A DNA stretch of 64,000 bases from Boswellia sacra (GCA_013180625.2 SNVD02009713.1:62001-126000), one strand, 5' to 3'; numbered from the stretch's first letter, positions 34,701 through 46,899 are shown. Made by a program: numbers and translations. The notes: generated by a model not told the origin, from the sequence alone.

Positions 34701-37500
34701 GAATTTGAATTAGGGATTTGAGTTTCCGTCAGATTTGTGAACTTATTCTGTGTTTTTAAGGATAAATATAATGTTATTAAGTGATTTTTGTGGTTTGATA
34801 TGTATGAAAACTATGGAAACCGACGGGCTTGGTCGCGAGGTAGACGATGGTCGAGTGTCTGATATCTGACAAATTTGTATCCGAGTGTCGGATTCTGTAA
34901 ACTCTTCAGATTATGTATCCGACACTCGAATCCGACACTCGACAAAATTGTTTTCACCTTCATCAAGTGTCGGATGAAAGTGAAAACAATTTTGTCGACT
35001 GTCGGATTCAACTGTCGGATATATCATCGAAGAGTTTACAGTGTCAGATAATTCGACACTCGAGATGTGTTGGATAACCGACACTCGACATGTCGGATGA
35101 AAGAGAAAACAATTTTATCGAGTGTCGAGATGTGTCGGATAACCGATACTCGATATGTCGGATGAAAGAGAAAACAATTTTGTCGAGTGTAGAGATGTGT
35201 CGGATTCGAGTGTCGGATATATCATCGAAGAGTTTAGATGATCCGACACTCGAGATGTGTCGGATAGCCGACACTCGACATGTCGGATGAAAGAAAAAAC
35301 AATTTTGTCGAGTGTCGAGATGTGTCAGATTCGATTGTCGGATATATCATCGAAGAGTTTATAGTGTCAAATGATTCGACACTCGAGATGTGTCGGATAG
35401 CCGACACTTGACATGTTGGATGAAAGAGAAAACAATTTTGTCGAGTGTCGAGATGTGCTGTCGAGATTTGTCGGATATCAGACACTCGACCATCGTCTAC
35501 CTCGCAACGAAGCCCGTCGGTTTTTACAGTTTTCATACACATCAAAGCACAAAAATCACCTAATAACACTAGATTTATCCCTAAAAACACAGAATAAGTT
35601 CACAAATCCGGCGAAAGCTCAAATCCCTAATTCAAATTCTCTAAAAACTAACCCAAATCTAACGAAACAGAAAATAGAAAACAACCAAATAAATTACTCT
35701 GCGTCGTCTTGCTTCTATCCTCAGAGGATGCTCATCTCGGTTTACGTTTCGAGTGTAGTCGAGGGATTTCAGAAAAATGAAGAGTCGAGAGGTTTTGGGA
35801 AAAGGGAAATAAGGCTCTATGAATAAATTGAATACATAAGGGTATTTTGGTTATTTTACAAGCAAAGTGTCTATGGTATGAAAATTTTACATGATGTGTC
35901 TAAATTTCACTACAGGCCCCTAATTATGTCTATTTTTTCAATTTTTCCAAAATAATATTACAATTTTTCAAGATTATATTTGATCCCCCGAATTTGTGAT
36001 AAAATTGACTTCAGCTTCACATTCTATTCAAAATCTGTGTTGAAATATGAGGTTTTCGTTCACATGCTAGACTTTATTTGCTTTTAATCTAGGGACATTC
36101 ACTCAACATATTCAATTAGCAGACTCTGGGTAGCATTTTCTTTATGGTGAAATATCCTTTCAAAGGCCTTGATTTCAGTAGTACTCTTTAGTGACAACAG
36201 CACTTTTTCATCTGTAATAGTGTAACTATTCCAAAGGAGAGGAGTTCAAACCCTACTCAAGGACTAGTAGATCTGTTCCTTCTACCTTGCTCACCTGGGG
36301 AAATGAGCCAGGAATAGTTCCAATCTTATTAAGAGTGGTGCTGATTGAGTGGATGTGGCATTTCCGTTGCTGCCCCTCAGTGTTTTTTGGACATGATGTC
36401 AACTTTAAGTGCGTGTTGCAATCAGTAAATAAAGCTGAGAAAAAAAATCCAAAAATATTGATAGGATTCTACATTGCATTTATGATTTCAACACTCATTT
36501 TATATTTGCCAAACCTTGATTTAGTATACCAGGTAACCCTGTCTCAGATCAACAAACAGGCTTCAATTAAGTTTATTTGCGTGTGTTTTGGTAGCAAATG
36601 GGAAGGAAACTAAAGAAAGGTCTATTATTATGATACTTATTCTCTTGAGTTTGATTTCTAATGAAGACTATCTTCGAAGGATGATTCTAGTTAGTTTCTA
36701 TGTTTTTGTTTATTTTTGCACCATTCTACTTGCAGGTATGGGAGTCGTTAGAGAGTAAAAACAAGAGTAGCATACTTATTCCATCAGGAAGCAAGGGTAA
36801 CAATGGTTGGGAACTTTTTAGGAAAACTTTAGCAGAGCTTTACAGAACTTCAAGATTTCTTTTCCCTCCTCTTCAGGTCTTGGCTTTTCTGTTTTACATT
36901 TTCACGAAGTACATGGTTCCTTGTTCATGAAAAAACCTTCATGGATTCTTTTACTTGTGACACAGAAGGAAAGTGCTCCTGCAGATTGTCCTACAGAATT
37001 GTCAGATGCTAAAGTCGAACCTGTTACAAGTCCAAGTGCTCAAAATTCTCCAGTGGAACAGTTGAATATGGGGCCTTCTCAAAGTAAAAAAGTTAGCAGT
37101 CAGGGATCCAAAATGATGAAAGCTGGTCCAAAGATGTTCTACTTTGATCTTGGAAGCAATAAGAAGGGCCAATTCTTAAAAATATCGGAGGTAAATCGCA
37201 TGGTAGAGTTTATGATTCTAAAAGACTGAAATTTCTACTATACTGGGAGATATTATTGAGTCTTTATTAATGTTAACCACCCTTAACAATTCTCTCTTCG
37301 TAATGATATTGCAGGTAGTGGATGGTTATCGCTCCTCAATCTTCATCCCATTGCCTAGTGTGCAACAGTTCCATGAAACGGTGGGTCATTTTCTTGAAAG
37401 CGCTAGTAAGTCATTTATTAGCACTAGGGTCAAACAAGAGTTCAGGGAGTTGAAGGTTGTGGAGGCACATACTGGTACAGAAAGTAAAACGGAGATGTGA
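31752..37500 (+). CDS. Pur-alpha-like single-stranded nucleic-acid-binding protein (copy 2)
   Basis: Five exons: 31,752-32,036, 32,140-32,187, 36,736-36,876, 36,966-37,190 and 37,315-37,500, all phase 0 with GT/AG borders, giving 294 residues, close to the usual plant Pur-alpha size. It binds single-stranded, purine-rich DNA or RNA in the known family. Three PUR repeats can be traced: residues about 20-110 (SSILIPSVGISCFLDTMDGL, then FEIGRTRLGHFLK), about 112-155 (SSILIPSGSKGNNGWELF) and about 210-280 (MFYFDLGSNKKGQFLKISE, SSIFIPLPSVQQFHETVGHF). The first half of repeat 1 lacks the usual FYFDLxxNxRGRxLKI wording, so this is a divergent member. An acidic Met-Glu-Glu start replaces the Gly-rich N-terminus common in the family. 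Intron 2 is 4.5 kb and holds two transposons. The ATG at 31,752 is the first in frame. Confidence 0.85.
33393..34065 (-). mobile_element. TRIM (miniature LTR retrotransposon) in intron 2
   Basis: Two ~187 bp direct repeats (33,393-33,581 and 33,881-34,065) begin TGTTAA and end CAACA/TAACA. The flanking duplication ATTCA is exact (33,388-33,392 and 34,066-34,070), and copy 1 supplies the empty site at about 26,560. On the minus strand a purine tract (GAGGGAAGGAT) precedes the LTR at 33,582, and a PBS-like sequence lies before the LTR at about 33,865-33,878. The 300 bp interior has no coding capacity. A partial extra LTR start with a second PBS-like motif lies at about 33,812-33,850. Confidence 0.9.
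34400..35948. mobile_element. Mutator-like foldback element in intron 2
   Basis: The ends are inverted: GGAAAAATTGAAAAAAGGGA... and ...TATTTTTTCAATTTTTCC. The arms stay complementary for about 470-500 bp each (to about 34,895 and from about 35,440). The flanking 9-mers AAAAAAATA (34,391-34,399) and AAAATAATA (35,949-35,957) differ at one base, fitting a 9 bp Mutator-type duplication. Copy 1 has the empty site at about 26,880. No transposase is encoded. The centre is a tandem repeat of GTCGAGTGTCG/CCGACACTCGACATGTCGG blocks. Confidence 0.85.
34895..35470. repeat. Central tandem/inverted repeat of the foldback element
   Basis: Blocks of CCGACACTCGACATGTCGG, GATGAAAGAGAAAACAATTTT and GTCGAGTGTCGAGATGTGTCGG recur several times, some inverted, giving local hairpins within the larger one. 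ORFs across it on either strand are repeat artefacts. Confidence 0.8.
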
Positions 37501-39940
37501 ATATTGGAGAAACTAAAGTGAAAATACTTCATGTTATTCGGAGTTTCACCTCACACATTAAAATTAAAAGATGAGAACTTTGGTCATGTACACATTCTGA
37601 GAATATTTAGACAGACCCTTCCAAGTTGGCTTGAACAGGAACTCTATACAAGCTTTCAGTTTGTAAGGTTTATTTATTTGCTGCTAGCTTGTTTTCCTCG
37701 TTCATGATTTAAAATGACCCACAAATAACTGTTTATTAAAAAAATAAAGAAATAGACGTCATAACTGACATTTTTTTTTTTTTGGTTAATATCTAACTTG
37801 GATAGTTTCATGAACCAATAGTAATAATATGGAATGTAATTTTTGGAGTCAAAGTTCAAAACTCAAAAGATATGGTTGAGACTATTAATATAAGAGGTCT
37901 GATGAGTCTAGTAAGGATCTAGTTTGAGGATCTAGTTTAATGAGGATCCAACCCAAGAAGAATATTGTCCAGCTGATACATGTGTTCACTGAAGGGCCTA
38001 GTTAAAGCTCAAATGTTGATACATGTGCCATGGACACCACATGGCAGCTAGGTGGCATTCCCCTGTCATTGTCTCTAAATTTGGGGGAAGTGGGGTTTGA
38101 CTGAATTTGATTATATGTGAATGTACAATTTACACCTTGATTATCTCAACAAATCATTGATAAGTGGCTGTTAATGGTCAAATTCATCTCCAAAATCAGA
38201 TATCAGCCCACTGTCCCTTGATTATCTAAACAAATCATTGATAAGTGGCTGTTAATGGTCAAATTCATCTCCAAAATCAGATATCAGCCCACTGTCCCAA
38301 GATTTTAGGCCGAAGCAGCCTCCTTAACTTATAATACTACCTCTGATGGTAAACTAAAAGGGTAAGCTAAGTAAGCCATTTACTCATCATTTTAGTTCAC
38401 TTCTGATTATTTTCAGTTGATTTATGTTTATTTCAATACTGACTTAAGCATCGAAATGCTAGTATTGACACTCTCATTGATATACCTACCGAGAGCTTAG
38501 TGAGTTTTCTTTGTCAAGAAAACTCGTGAAACAGTATTCTTATTTCACATACCGATGATTTCAGGATCTTCAAGAAACTAGAACCCAATAATTATAGGAA
38601 GGCAAGTTTGAACTAACATATTCTTCGTCCTTTAGTAGAAAAGTTGGGCAGTGTCAATTTTTACACAAAAAAGTAATAATAAATTTTTAGTTTTGATTGT
38701 TATTCAAATTTCACCAAAATGAATCCTTGGCAAGAGTGCGAGATCAATTCTCTGCATTGGATTCATGCAATCAAAAGGTCCAATGAGGAATTCGTGTTGC
38801 AAACATGCTCCGATTGGACTCTGCATCAGGTAAATTCACGTGGGCCTGATATGCTCCAAATCTTTGCATTGGTCAAAAGCCCCTTAAAGTAACAGTGTGC
38901 ATAAAATTTGGGCTGAGTCACTTATTATCTTTTAATATATTTTGAAAAATTAAAAAAAAAAAAGACACTCATTAAACCTTATTAATTTGTCAAATGGTAA
39001 AAGAACATTAAATGTGGGGTAGAGGTTTCTTTGAAGATAACGTATGAAGCAGTGTCTAGTGGAGGCATACAGGACACATGGGAAGAGAGGAGAGGACCTC
39101 CAAAATCTTGAATCTTGAATAACGTCAATGATGGAAGAACATGGACAAACAGCGGACACATGGAATGAAAAGAGAGAGCTTTGAAATCTTGAGTTGATCT
39201 TGGAAAACCCTTTGTTAAGTAAACGAGTCCACGTTGATACAACAACATCCACACGCAACGTTATCCATCTTGCTTTTGCTTTTTAACCAGTGCTTTCTTT
39301 TGCTTTTTAACTAGTGCTTTCTCTTTTCTTTTTTTTCTTTTTTCTACTTCTTAGGCAAGCCAGTACAAAGTATATGCTCATGTGGTCCAACCAATCAGAA
39401 AGAGAAAGGACGCCAGCCAAATCTTCTAAAGCTAAACAACAAATGGCCTGCACCTGTTAGTTTTGTAGCCCTGACTGGCTTGCATTGAATAGCATCATCC
39501 AATACCAACAGTTAACTGCCTCCGGCTGTTTTCACTTTTCGAGCAACCAATAGTTCTTGAAACTCCTAAGATTTTTCCCAGATTGAAAGAGAGAGAGATT
39601 TTCTTAAATACGTGGAACAAGGCATTTAATCTGTTCTTACCCATTGCCAAACACCTGCACCACCACCACATGTGGCAGAGAAAACAATGCAAACAAAAAA
39701 AGTTCGGAAATTTATTTCTGTGACGTTGGCTTCACTCTTCAAATTTCAGAGTCACCATCATTCTTGAATGGCCATCCCATGTCCCGTGTTATCAAACGTC
39801 TTGATAATGTCAATTTTGGAAGATGTTAAAGTGTTGCTAACATAAGGTACAATGGCATATATTGCTTGTGTGTGTTCAAAATGCAGGACAGAAATCAAGA
39901 AAGCAGCATCACATTTGTAACACAAATTTAATACAAGTAT
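37501..39940. other. Spacer between the Pur-alpha-like and thioredoxin genes
   Basis: No supported gene. It contains the 3' region of the Pur-alpha-like gene, an 81 bp tandem duplication (38,135-38,298) and a duplicated TGCTTTTTAAC/TAGTGCTTTC motif at about 39,268-39,325. Small frames at 38,950-39,260 and 39,495-39,830 show no recognisable domain. Confidence 0.6.
38135..38298. repeat. 81 bp direct tandem duplication
   Basis: The segment CCTTGATTATCTCAACAAAT...CCACTGTCCC is followed at once by a copy differing at about one base (TCTAAAC for TCTCAAC). A recent local duplication in noncoding DNA. Confidence 0.9.
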
Positions 39941-40286
39941 TCATAATTTGTTATAAAGGGTATCAAGGATATTAAAAGGATCTTCCATCGGTAAATTTAA
40001 GGATAAATTTTTACAATAACAGAGAGGACTTGCCTCCATCATAAAAGAGCAAACCAACAAACACAAAGAGGTTTGCCCTTTCCAGAGCACTGAAAGCAGC
40101 AGGCCAGGATCCAAAAAAATAAATCCAATGGCCACAATTTTTTTGGGACACACATATAGTATGTTTTAACTCCACTAGTTGTTCACTTCTGACATGGATA
40201 TGTTACATGAAAAAAGAAACATGATGGAACTGTACAAGGGTAAGAGGGAAGAGGACCTGGGCTTGGCAAAAACTAACCACATCATC

Positions 40287-42279
40287 TCATCTCCCAGCAG
40301 TAACCAGGGTTTTATCTTCAGTGTCTTGAGCACCCTTTAAGATTGTTGAATGAAGCGGTAGAGGAAGATCCGAGTTTGAATAAGATGGGGCTACTTCTCT
40401 TGCTGCTACTACTTCTTGTGCAGGAACAGGCGTTGGTTGTGGTTTTGGTGTGTAGGTGAATGAGAGATCTTTGTTAGCAGCCAATGCAAGGAGCTCTTTC
40501 TCCTCCAGCCCCTTCGTTGGCTCAAGGCTGCATCTGTCCGGCATGTGCTTTGCCAATGCATCTTTAAATTTCTTGATCTGTATCATCAGCATTAAAGAAA
40601 GTGAAAATAGTCAACATTATGAAAACAGGAAAGTTTAAATGTGCTACTACAATGCAATATCAACAAGCAAAGGTAAAATGATGGCTGTCTTATACGTCAA
40701 AAACAAACCATATTCAACTTCTTTAAAGAATTACTTAGTTTCTAGACTATCCATTAAAGAAGTCCAAATTAGTTTATGCTCAAAGTTCTTAGTTTACAGG
40801 ATGTTAACAACTTGGCAAGTTGTTAGTAAAAGAACATATGGCTGCAATGAATTTAACTAGGCAGTCATTAACAACAACAATTACCAATAATTAGCTAATG
40901 ACCTTAAAAATGGTTAAATAACAACTGATAGAATATGGACTAACCGTGGCATTAGTGCAGCTAAAACTACATAATCGACCGTGAGCCCCTCTGTAAAACC
41001 GGAAAAATGGCAGCACGTGGACATTAAGACTGTAACACATGGATTTGTGCTCCTCATAATTCACCTGCAGAAACTGCACATCTGGGTGCATCTCTGCCAA
41101 TTGACATATCTGTCACAACACAACACCCAATTCACGTTCACTTCAAACAACCAAAATGAGAAAAAGGGGATAAAAAATTAAAACCCATTCTTCTTCTTCT
41201 TCTTCTTTTAAACAGAAACAGTTAATCCATGCATAAACAGGACCAAAAAAAATACTTATACGCGTGATTCATGCATACTCATGTGTGTTTACTGATTATA
41301 CCTTGGGATGGAGAGCTTTGCAGCCACCACATCCAGGGGAGAAGAAATCAACAACAACAAGCTCGTCCCTAGCGTTTATAAGGGAGTCCACAAGATCTTG
41401 TGCAGAGGTCACCTCTCTCATGTTCGGTTGCAGTCCCTTTTCCCACCACTTTTGGGCTTTCCCAATAAGACCGATCTGTTTACCCCATACAAAGAAGAAG
41501 AAACCATTTAATTCAGATAAATCATAGTAAGATCAAACACAAGCACAACCAAAATTGACAAGAACAAACTAAATTCAGAAGTGGAATACATCCAGGCACT
41601 TAAATCATGGAGGAATATAGAAGTACTTAAAAGAAAAACTAAAAATTTGAACTTCAAACTGTTAAAATATCATTATTTTAATTTTAACTTTCACTTATGC
41701 AGATATCCCTCAACTATTAATGAAATTCAACCTAGTAAGATAAAAGTTCCAGAAAGTTTTTTCCATTTAAAATCAACCTAAAATCAGCTCAAAACTCAAA
41801 AGTTGATCTTGACAGAAACTAGTCATGTTAATTATAACAAAGTTGAGATATTTACAAAATAAACAGATCATCAACATAATATGGAAAAAGCAATACATAA
41901 TTATTCACACACCAAAATATAGCAATCGATAGACACAAATTATATCTTTCAGCACAAAAAAAAATTTTAAATAATAAATAACTTCCAAAAGTGACCCGAA
42001 GCATGAGATTTTGTAACCAACCTGTGCATTTATGGAGAATCTTGAAGAATTTCCTCTCTTGGGGATGCCTTTAGTTTCTCTAAAAATAACTCTCTTGCCA
42101 TGAAGATCACTGCTCATCGATGAAGATAGCCTCATAGCATGTGATTTCAATTTCACAGAAGGAAAACCCCTAACCGAACATGTACCAGCACAACTTTTTG
42201 GGAACAAAGAGAGGCCATTATTCTGTTGATTTTGATTACAGTACGAAAACAGATTTGCTTTGCTCAACACCTCGGCCAT
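40287..42279 (-). CDS. Atypical Cys-His-rich chloroplast thioredoxin (ACHT type)
   Basis: Four phase-0 exons on the minus strand: 42,279-42,022, 41,475-41,302, 41,109-40,945 and 40,577-40,287, giving 295 residues. Residues 1-85 are Ser/Lys/Arg-rich with few acids, a plausible chloroplast transit peptide. The thioredoxin fold follows: the sheet VVVDFFSPGCGGCKALHPK has the ACHT active site C-G-G-C instead of W-C-G-P-C, then MHPDVQFLQVNYEEH, and the cis-Pro loop HVLPFFRFYRG. The tail (CSLEPTKGLEEKELLALAAN and a Pro-rich segment) is typical of ACHT proteins. The family transfers oxidising equivalents to stromal targets such as 2-Cys peroxiredoxin in the light/dark cycle. All fold residues look intact. 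Confidence 0.92.
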
Positions 42280-42950
42280 GTTTTCTCACAACACCAATTT
42301 TACTTTCCCGAAACAAAGAAAGCAGTTTTACTGATACACAGATGAGAACAGATTTCGTTGCAGAAGATAAATTTTACAGGAAGAAAAATAAACTTCTTTT
42401 TTTTTTTTTTTTTTTTGAAGAAGAAGAAGAAGAAGACCCAGAAACAAAATGGAAACAGACTTGGTCAAATGACAGAATTTTTATTGCTTAGACAACAATA
42501 AACCGCTTTTTTAAAACAAAGAAAACAGTTTCAAAGAAAACCCAATAACAAAACCAAAAACCGTACACAGATTTTGAATAAAGATGGGAGTTTTTCAAAC
42601 CTTTGGCAGCAACACACTTAATCTACTTTCAGAATACAAAGAAAACAGTTTCATTTCCAGGATAGAAAATGGGAACAGATTACACAGACACGTTGAATTT
42701 TCATTGCTTTCAGTTTCGAGTAAAAGTGCTTAGCTGTTAAGCGGGTATGTCTTAAAGGGGAGAGAGAGTGATTGAATTCTAGCCGTTGATCCTCTCGAAA
42801 TGTTGGTCTAACGGTGGATAAATTTTTGTGATGTGGGATTTTTGTTAGGTCAAATAAGATAACCGGATAAGGTTTATTTAAATAAATTTTTTTCACTTTT
42901 TTCATGGCTTATAGAAACTGGTTGGTGCACGAGAACAGTGCAGTATAGGA

Positions 42951-42958
42951 CACGTGGC
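42951..42958. promoter_or_regulatory. G-box (CACGTGGC) upstream of the thioredoxin gene
   Basis: A perfect G-box core within GGACACGTGGCGG, about 670 bp before the thioredoxin ATG. G-boxes bind bZIP/bHLH factors and are common in light- and ABA-responsive promoters. The region would also be upstream of the plus-strand permease gene. Confidence 0.45.
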
Positions 42959-44571
42959 GGCAGGAAGCCTTGATCTTCGGTAAAAGAACTTGAATTTTGG
43001 ATATGATTTGGATAAAAGGCAGGTGCTTTGCCACCTCATTGCTTTGTGTGGGCCATTTTGTCTATTTTTAGTTCTTTTCTTGTCTCCTTAATAGTTACAA
43101 CCTCAATAATGTTACAAAAATAATTATAAAAATTTTATATAATTATATATCATCATAATATGAATGAATTTAGTAACACCATTATATATCATTAGGATAA
43201 GATTATGATAATATTATTGTTATTTCGTTATCATATCACAATCTAATCAATTAAATGGCTGAGCTAATCGAAGTCAAAAACTATTTATTTCAATTGGATT
43301 TAAAAACGGATTGATTTGATTTATTATTTCAAAATTTCAATGATAAATTTGTTCAATTCAAATATAAATCAAATTACTTTCAAATAAGCAAAATTTGGAA
43401 TCTATAATATGCTTATAACAAAGATAAGTAGATCTAAATTGAATAAATAACATTTACTAAAACCTCGATCAATTAATACTGTTAGGAGTATAAAAAATTA
43501 TTATTTTATTAATATATTTTTTATCGATAAATGAATAATTATTAATTTAAAAAAATTTATATTTTAATTATTTATAATGTATTTTTTTAATCAAGATTCA
43601 TCGGTGTATTGTACATAAAAAAACAATGAATAAATGTAGTCAAAAGTTAATAGAGTATACAAAGTCATTTATGTTAGATGCTATAAAAATGCAATTATTG
43701 TTGAGCAAATCAAAACCTAATGAAAATAATGTAGTGATGGAATCACTTACTAATGAAGATATTATTGATTAAGTAATAGATATGTCAATTGGTGCTGATC
43801 ATGATCTAGATACTATTTATGTTTTAGCAAATGTTTTCTGAAAAAGATCATTCAAGTAATGATAACTTTAGATAACTATTTGCTATAACATTAAAAAAAT
43901 ATAACAAATATAATGCATGCTTTACAAAAAAATTAAGAATGAGGTTAAATTTAGTTTAGAAAGATAAAAAAATATAAACCTTTTAAATGCATTTTTTGAA
44001 AATAAGTGAAATTGAGAAACTAGATTTGTTAAGAAAAAAATCAACTTAAGATTATGAATTTTATGTGTTGTTTATTCCATGTATTTAATCAGTTATTAAT
44101 TTAATGAATTTATATGTTTTTTATACTATATATTTAATCAATTATTAATTTATATTTTCATTGGACTCCAAAGATTTGAAAAAAAAAATAATTATTATCC
44201 TATATATTTAGCAAATTTATCAATTTAATACATAAGCCTGAGTTAGAAATGAAGGATTATTATTTAATTGAGATTATTAATTTATATGACATTTATTTAC
44301 AAAGGTTTTATCGTAAATGGATTTACTATGAATGAGTTGGCTCCTCACAGTTAACATTTAATAATATAATTAAAAGGGTTTTGCTACAATAAAATGGAGG
44401 GGTTGGTTAGATCGGATGAATCTTTTATCAATTAGTCAAGAAAAAAAAAAAAGCGAACTTGTATTTCTCGTGACTATAATTTTTGTCCAATCTTGAAGAG
44501 ATGTTGTTGACAGCACGTCGGGTCCAAAACAGTGATGGTGATTTTGTTCCACATCTGTATACTGAATTGAC

Positions 44572-44990
44572 TTGTGGCTTATAAGAGGAGTGACTACTCC
44601 TCTTCTCTATTAAAGGTCCCTTTTAGGACAAAACTGTGCAGGCTATGGCCTAAAATGGACAATACCTCTTGGAGACGTAAGCCCCGTAAAATCCATACAT
44701 CAACATCGTCTATGGAAACGTCTATACCGGCACCCTGTCCTAGCGTACCATAACCCAATCTAGTGTACCACAACCCAACCCACTGGGGGGAGTCTTATTG
44801 ACATTGGGTCGAAATCAAGGGTGGTAACTTTGGTGTACATTTTTTGTGTACTTGGTTGACTTGTGGTTATAAGAGGAGAGGCAACTCTCTTTCCTCAACG
44901 AGGGCACTTTTCACGATAAAACCGTGTCAGCTTCGGCCCAAAAAGGACAAAACCCCGTGGGGACGCAAGTCCATAAAATCCATGCATCCA
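44572..44990. repeat. Two degenerate copies of a ~130 bp element
   Basis: Segments 44,572-44,702 and 44,850-44,990 share GACTTGTGG-TTATAAGAGGAG, AAAACTGTG/AAAACCGTG, a GGCC-AAAA-GGACAA stretch and CGTAAAATCCAT-type ends. The AAACCGTG...AAAAAGGACAA wording recurs, inverted, in the insertion at 51,771-52,018. Probably remnants of one LTR or MITE family. Confidence 0.5.
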
Positions 44991-45447
44991 TATATGTTTT
45001 AGGAGAAAAGTAGCCTTTTTTTATCACATGAAAAATATGTAGTCAATTTTTTCTCCTAATAAACTATTTTCACAATCTTGATTTCACTTGTTTACAAAGA
45101 TTTCGACTAAAGTTTAGGGAAAAAAAATTAATGAGTTTAAATTCGAAATTTCTTTGTGCACTGCTTAGACCAATAATTTGGATTAGGGGTGGGCATAATT
45201 ACCCGAACCGACCCGACCCGATCGGGTTTATCCGACCCAAGTCAGGTGTTATCGGGTAAGGAATTAAAAATAATCGAGATCGGGTATAATTTTCGGGTAC
45301 CCGATATTACCTGACCCGATTTCGGATAAATTTATGCAAACCCGATTTATACTCGACCCGAATATTTTTTATTACTATATTCCACGTGGCATAATTTAAT
45401 TGGATGCATCAAAAATATTATTATAGACCTCACCGCATCTAATTACC

Positions 45448-45449
<2 letters not shown>

Positions 45450-45485
<36 letters not shown>

Positions 45486-45522
45486 TATAATATTATATAT
45501 ATAGTATATATATATATATCTT
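45450..45522. repeat. TA microsatellite in the left palindrome arm
   Basis: A long run of TA units with interruptions. The right arm has only a short AT stretch at about 49,184-49,196, so it expanded (or contracted) after the palindrome formed. Confidence 0.85.
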
Positions 45523-45879
45523 TATAGTTTTGTGCCCTCACTTTTCAAACCTTAGCAACCTTTCACTCTTAGTCTCTCACGGAACTTCCAATTCCATTTT
45601 CTCTCACTCAAATTCCTCCCCTCTTCCACCTTGTTCGTTTGCTTCTGAGTTGGAGATGGGTTTGTCTCTTTGACCAGGTAAAGTTTCATGTCTTTGTGAA
45701 GCCAAAATTTGATCACAATCAATTAATTTCTCTCTTTTAACTTATTTATTATGTCCCTGTAATTATACTTTGTTTGATGTTTTGCTAGTTTAGCTATTTA
45801 AGCTGTAGTTCATGAGCACCATCGCCTGCTTTCTTTTATTATTGTTTAAGCGGCTGAGAGTCTAAGATAGTTTTTTGTT

Positions 45880-45991
45880 GGAACAGCAATTGATATAGCA
45901 GGAGAAGTTGTAAGCATAACTGCATAAGATCAGAAGTTAAAGATTTCAAAGTTGGTGACAAAGTTGTCGCTGCACTTAGATATGCTGTAGG
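45880..45991 (+). pseudogene. Captured quinone-oxidoreductase fragment (left arm)
   Basis: Reading frames in this stretch give IDIAGEVV and, after a stop and frame change, VKDFKVGDKVVAALRYAVG. That is the wording of the GroES-like domain of plant zeta-crystallin/quinone oxidoreductases, where the substrate-side loop precedes a Gly-rich turn. The fragment ends at a GT, as an exon would. It is non-functional on its own (TAA after GEVVSITA) and carried inside the hAT palindrome. Confidence 0.6.
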
Positions 45992-46899
45992 TGATCATTA
46001 ATATTCTTTTAGTTTTGTTCTTATTTTCAATTTATGTTTGAAATTAAATTATTATAGTTGATCTGCTCCATTCTTCATGTAAGATTGAAATTAAGATTAT
46101 GATGATGTGGATGATTAATGATAATAGATAATTAGATATCATCTCTTTAATTGAAAGAATTTCCCTTTATATTGCAATCGTTTTAACAATAATTATTTAA
46201 AAAATCATTTATACAACATAAATCATTTAAAAAATTCAAAGAATTCCTACAACAGTTTTGCTAGAAACCATTTAAAAAAAATCAAGCTTATCACTTCTAC
46301 TAAAGTAGAAGAAGTCAATATTATATTATTTTAATAACTCCATTATTCTCTTTGTATCCCCTTTAAAAAAGATTAATTAGTCTTGTCTCTATTTGACACG
46401 TCAATCATGTTAAAGAAGTAATAATTTTTTATTTTTATTTTTTTATAAATAATGTGTATTGAAATTTTGTTTGTCTCCTACTTTACAAAAGCTAAGCACA
46501 CGTTATCTTCCTATCTTCCACATAAAATTTAAACTAACATTTCTTTAGTGGCAACCACTACTTATCTTGTCTCCCACTTATATGTAAAACTAGCCACATG
46601 GCACACATCCATGCTTATCCATTCCCAAAGTCAAGACAAATAAAAGAATAAAAATTCATTTATCTTCCTATGCAATAGACAACGGATTGGGTCTAAAGCA
46701 ATTTAATCCAACTTCAAACAAATAAATTAAGCCCAGCAAAATTTCATAAGAATAATATTGGCCTAAAACAAATAAGCTTAGATTCACTATATCATGATGA
46801 GAAGCTGCCGAATTCTCATGACTGAGCACTATCTATGCCGCCATTCGTCCTCCATGTTTTGAATTTCTTCACTTTTCCCCTGGAGCTTTTTTTAATATT

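Larger units (their letters stand above)
28730..36060 (+). repeat. Segmental duplication copy 2
   Basis: Partner of 12,390-26,985. It carries three private insertions absent from copy 1: about 29,815-30,560 (containing a SINE), 33,393-34,065 (TRIM) and 34,400-35,948 (foldback element). It lacks the gypsy/copia nest of copy 1. The gene in this copy continues past the end of homology into exons 3-5. Confidence 0.85.
42280..45185. other. Upstream region of the thioredoxin gene and AT-rich spacer
   Basis: The first ~700 bp hold the presumed thioredoxin leader/promoter with T-runs and GAA repeats (42,393-42,437) and a G-box. Beyond that the sequence is AT-rich. Around 43,455-44,335 there are scraps (CGATAAATGAATAATTATT, and short frames such as MESLTNEDIID followed by stops) that resemble a decayed plant Tigger/CENP-B-like transposon. 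I cannot delimit it. The first exon expected for the permease gene downstream was not found here. Confidence 0.45.

Noticed and set aside
34811..35590. Several frames with DTRHVG/SVGYPTHLECR-type text
   Set aside because: Arise from the tandem inverted repeat in the centre of the foldback element.
42180..42491. 103-codon plus-strand frame opposite the thioredoxin start
   Set aside because: Antisense to exon 1 and running into T-run and GAA repeats; no domain.
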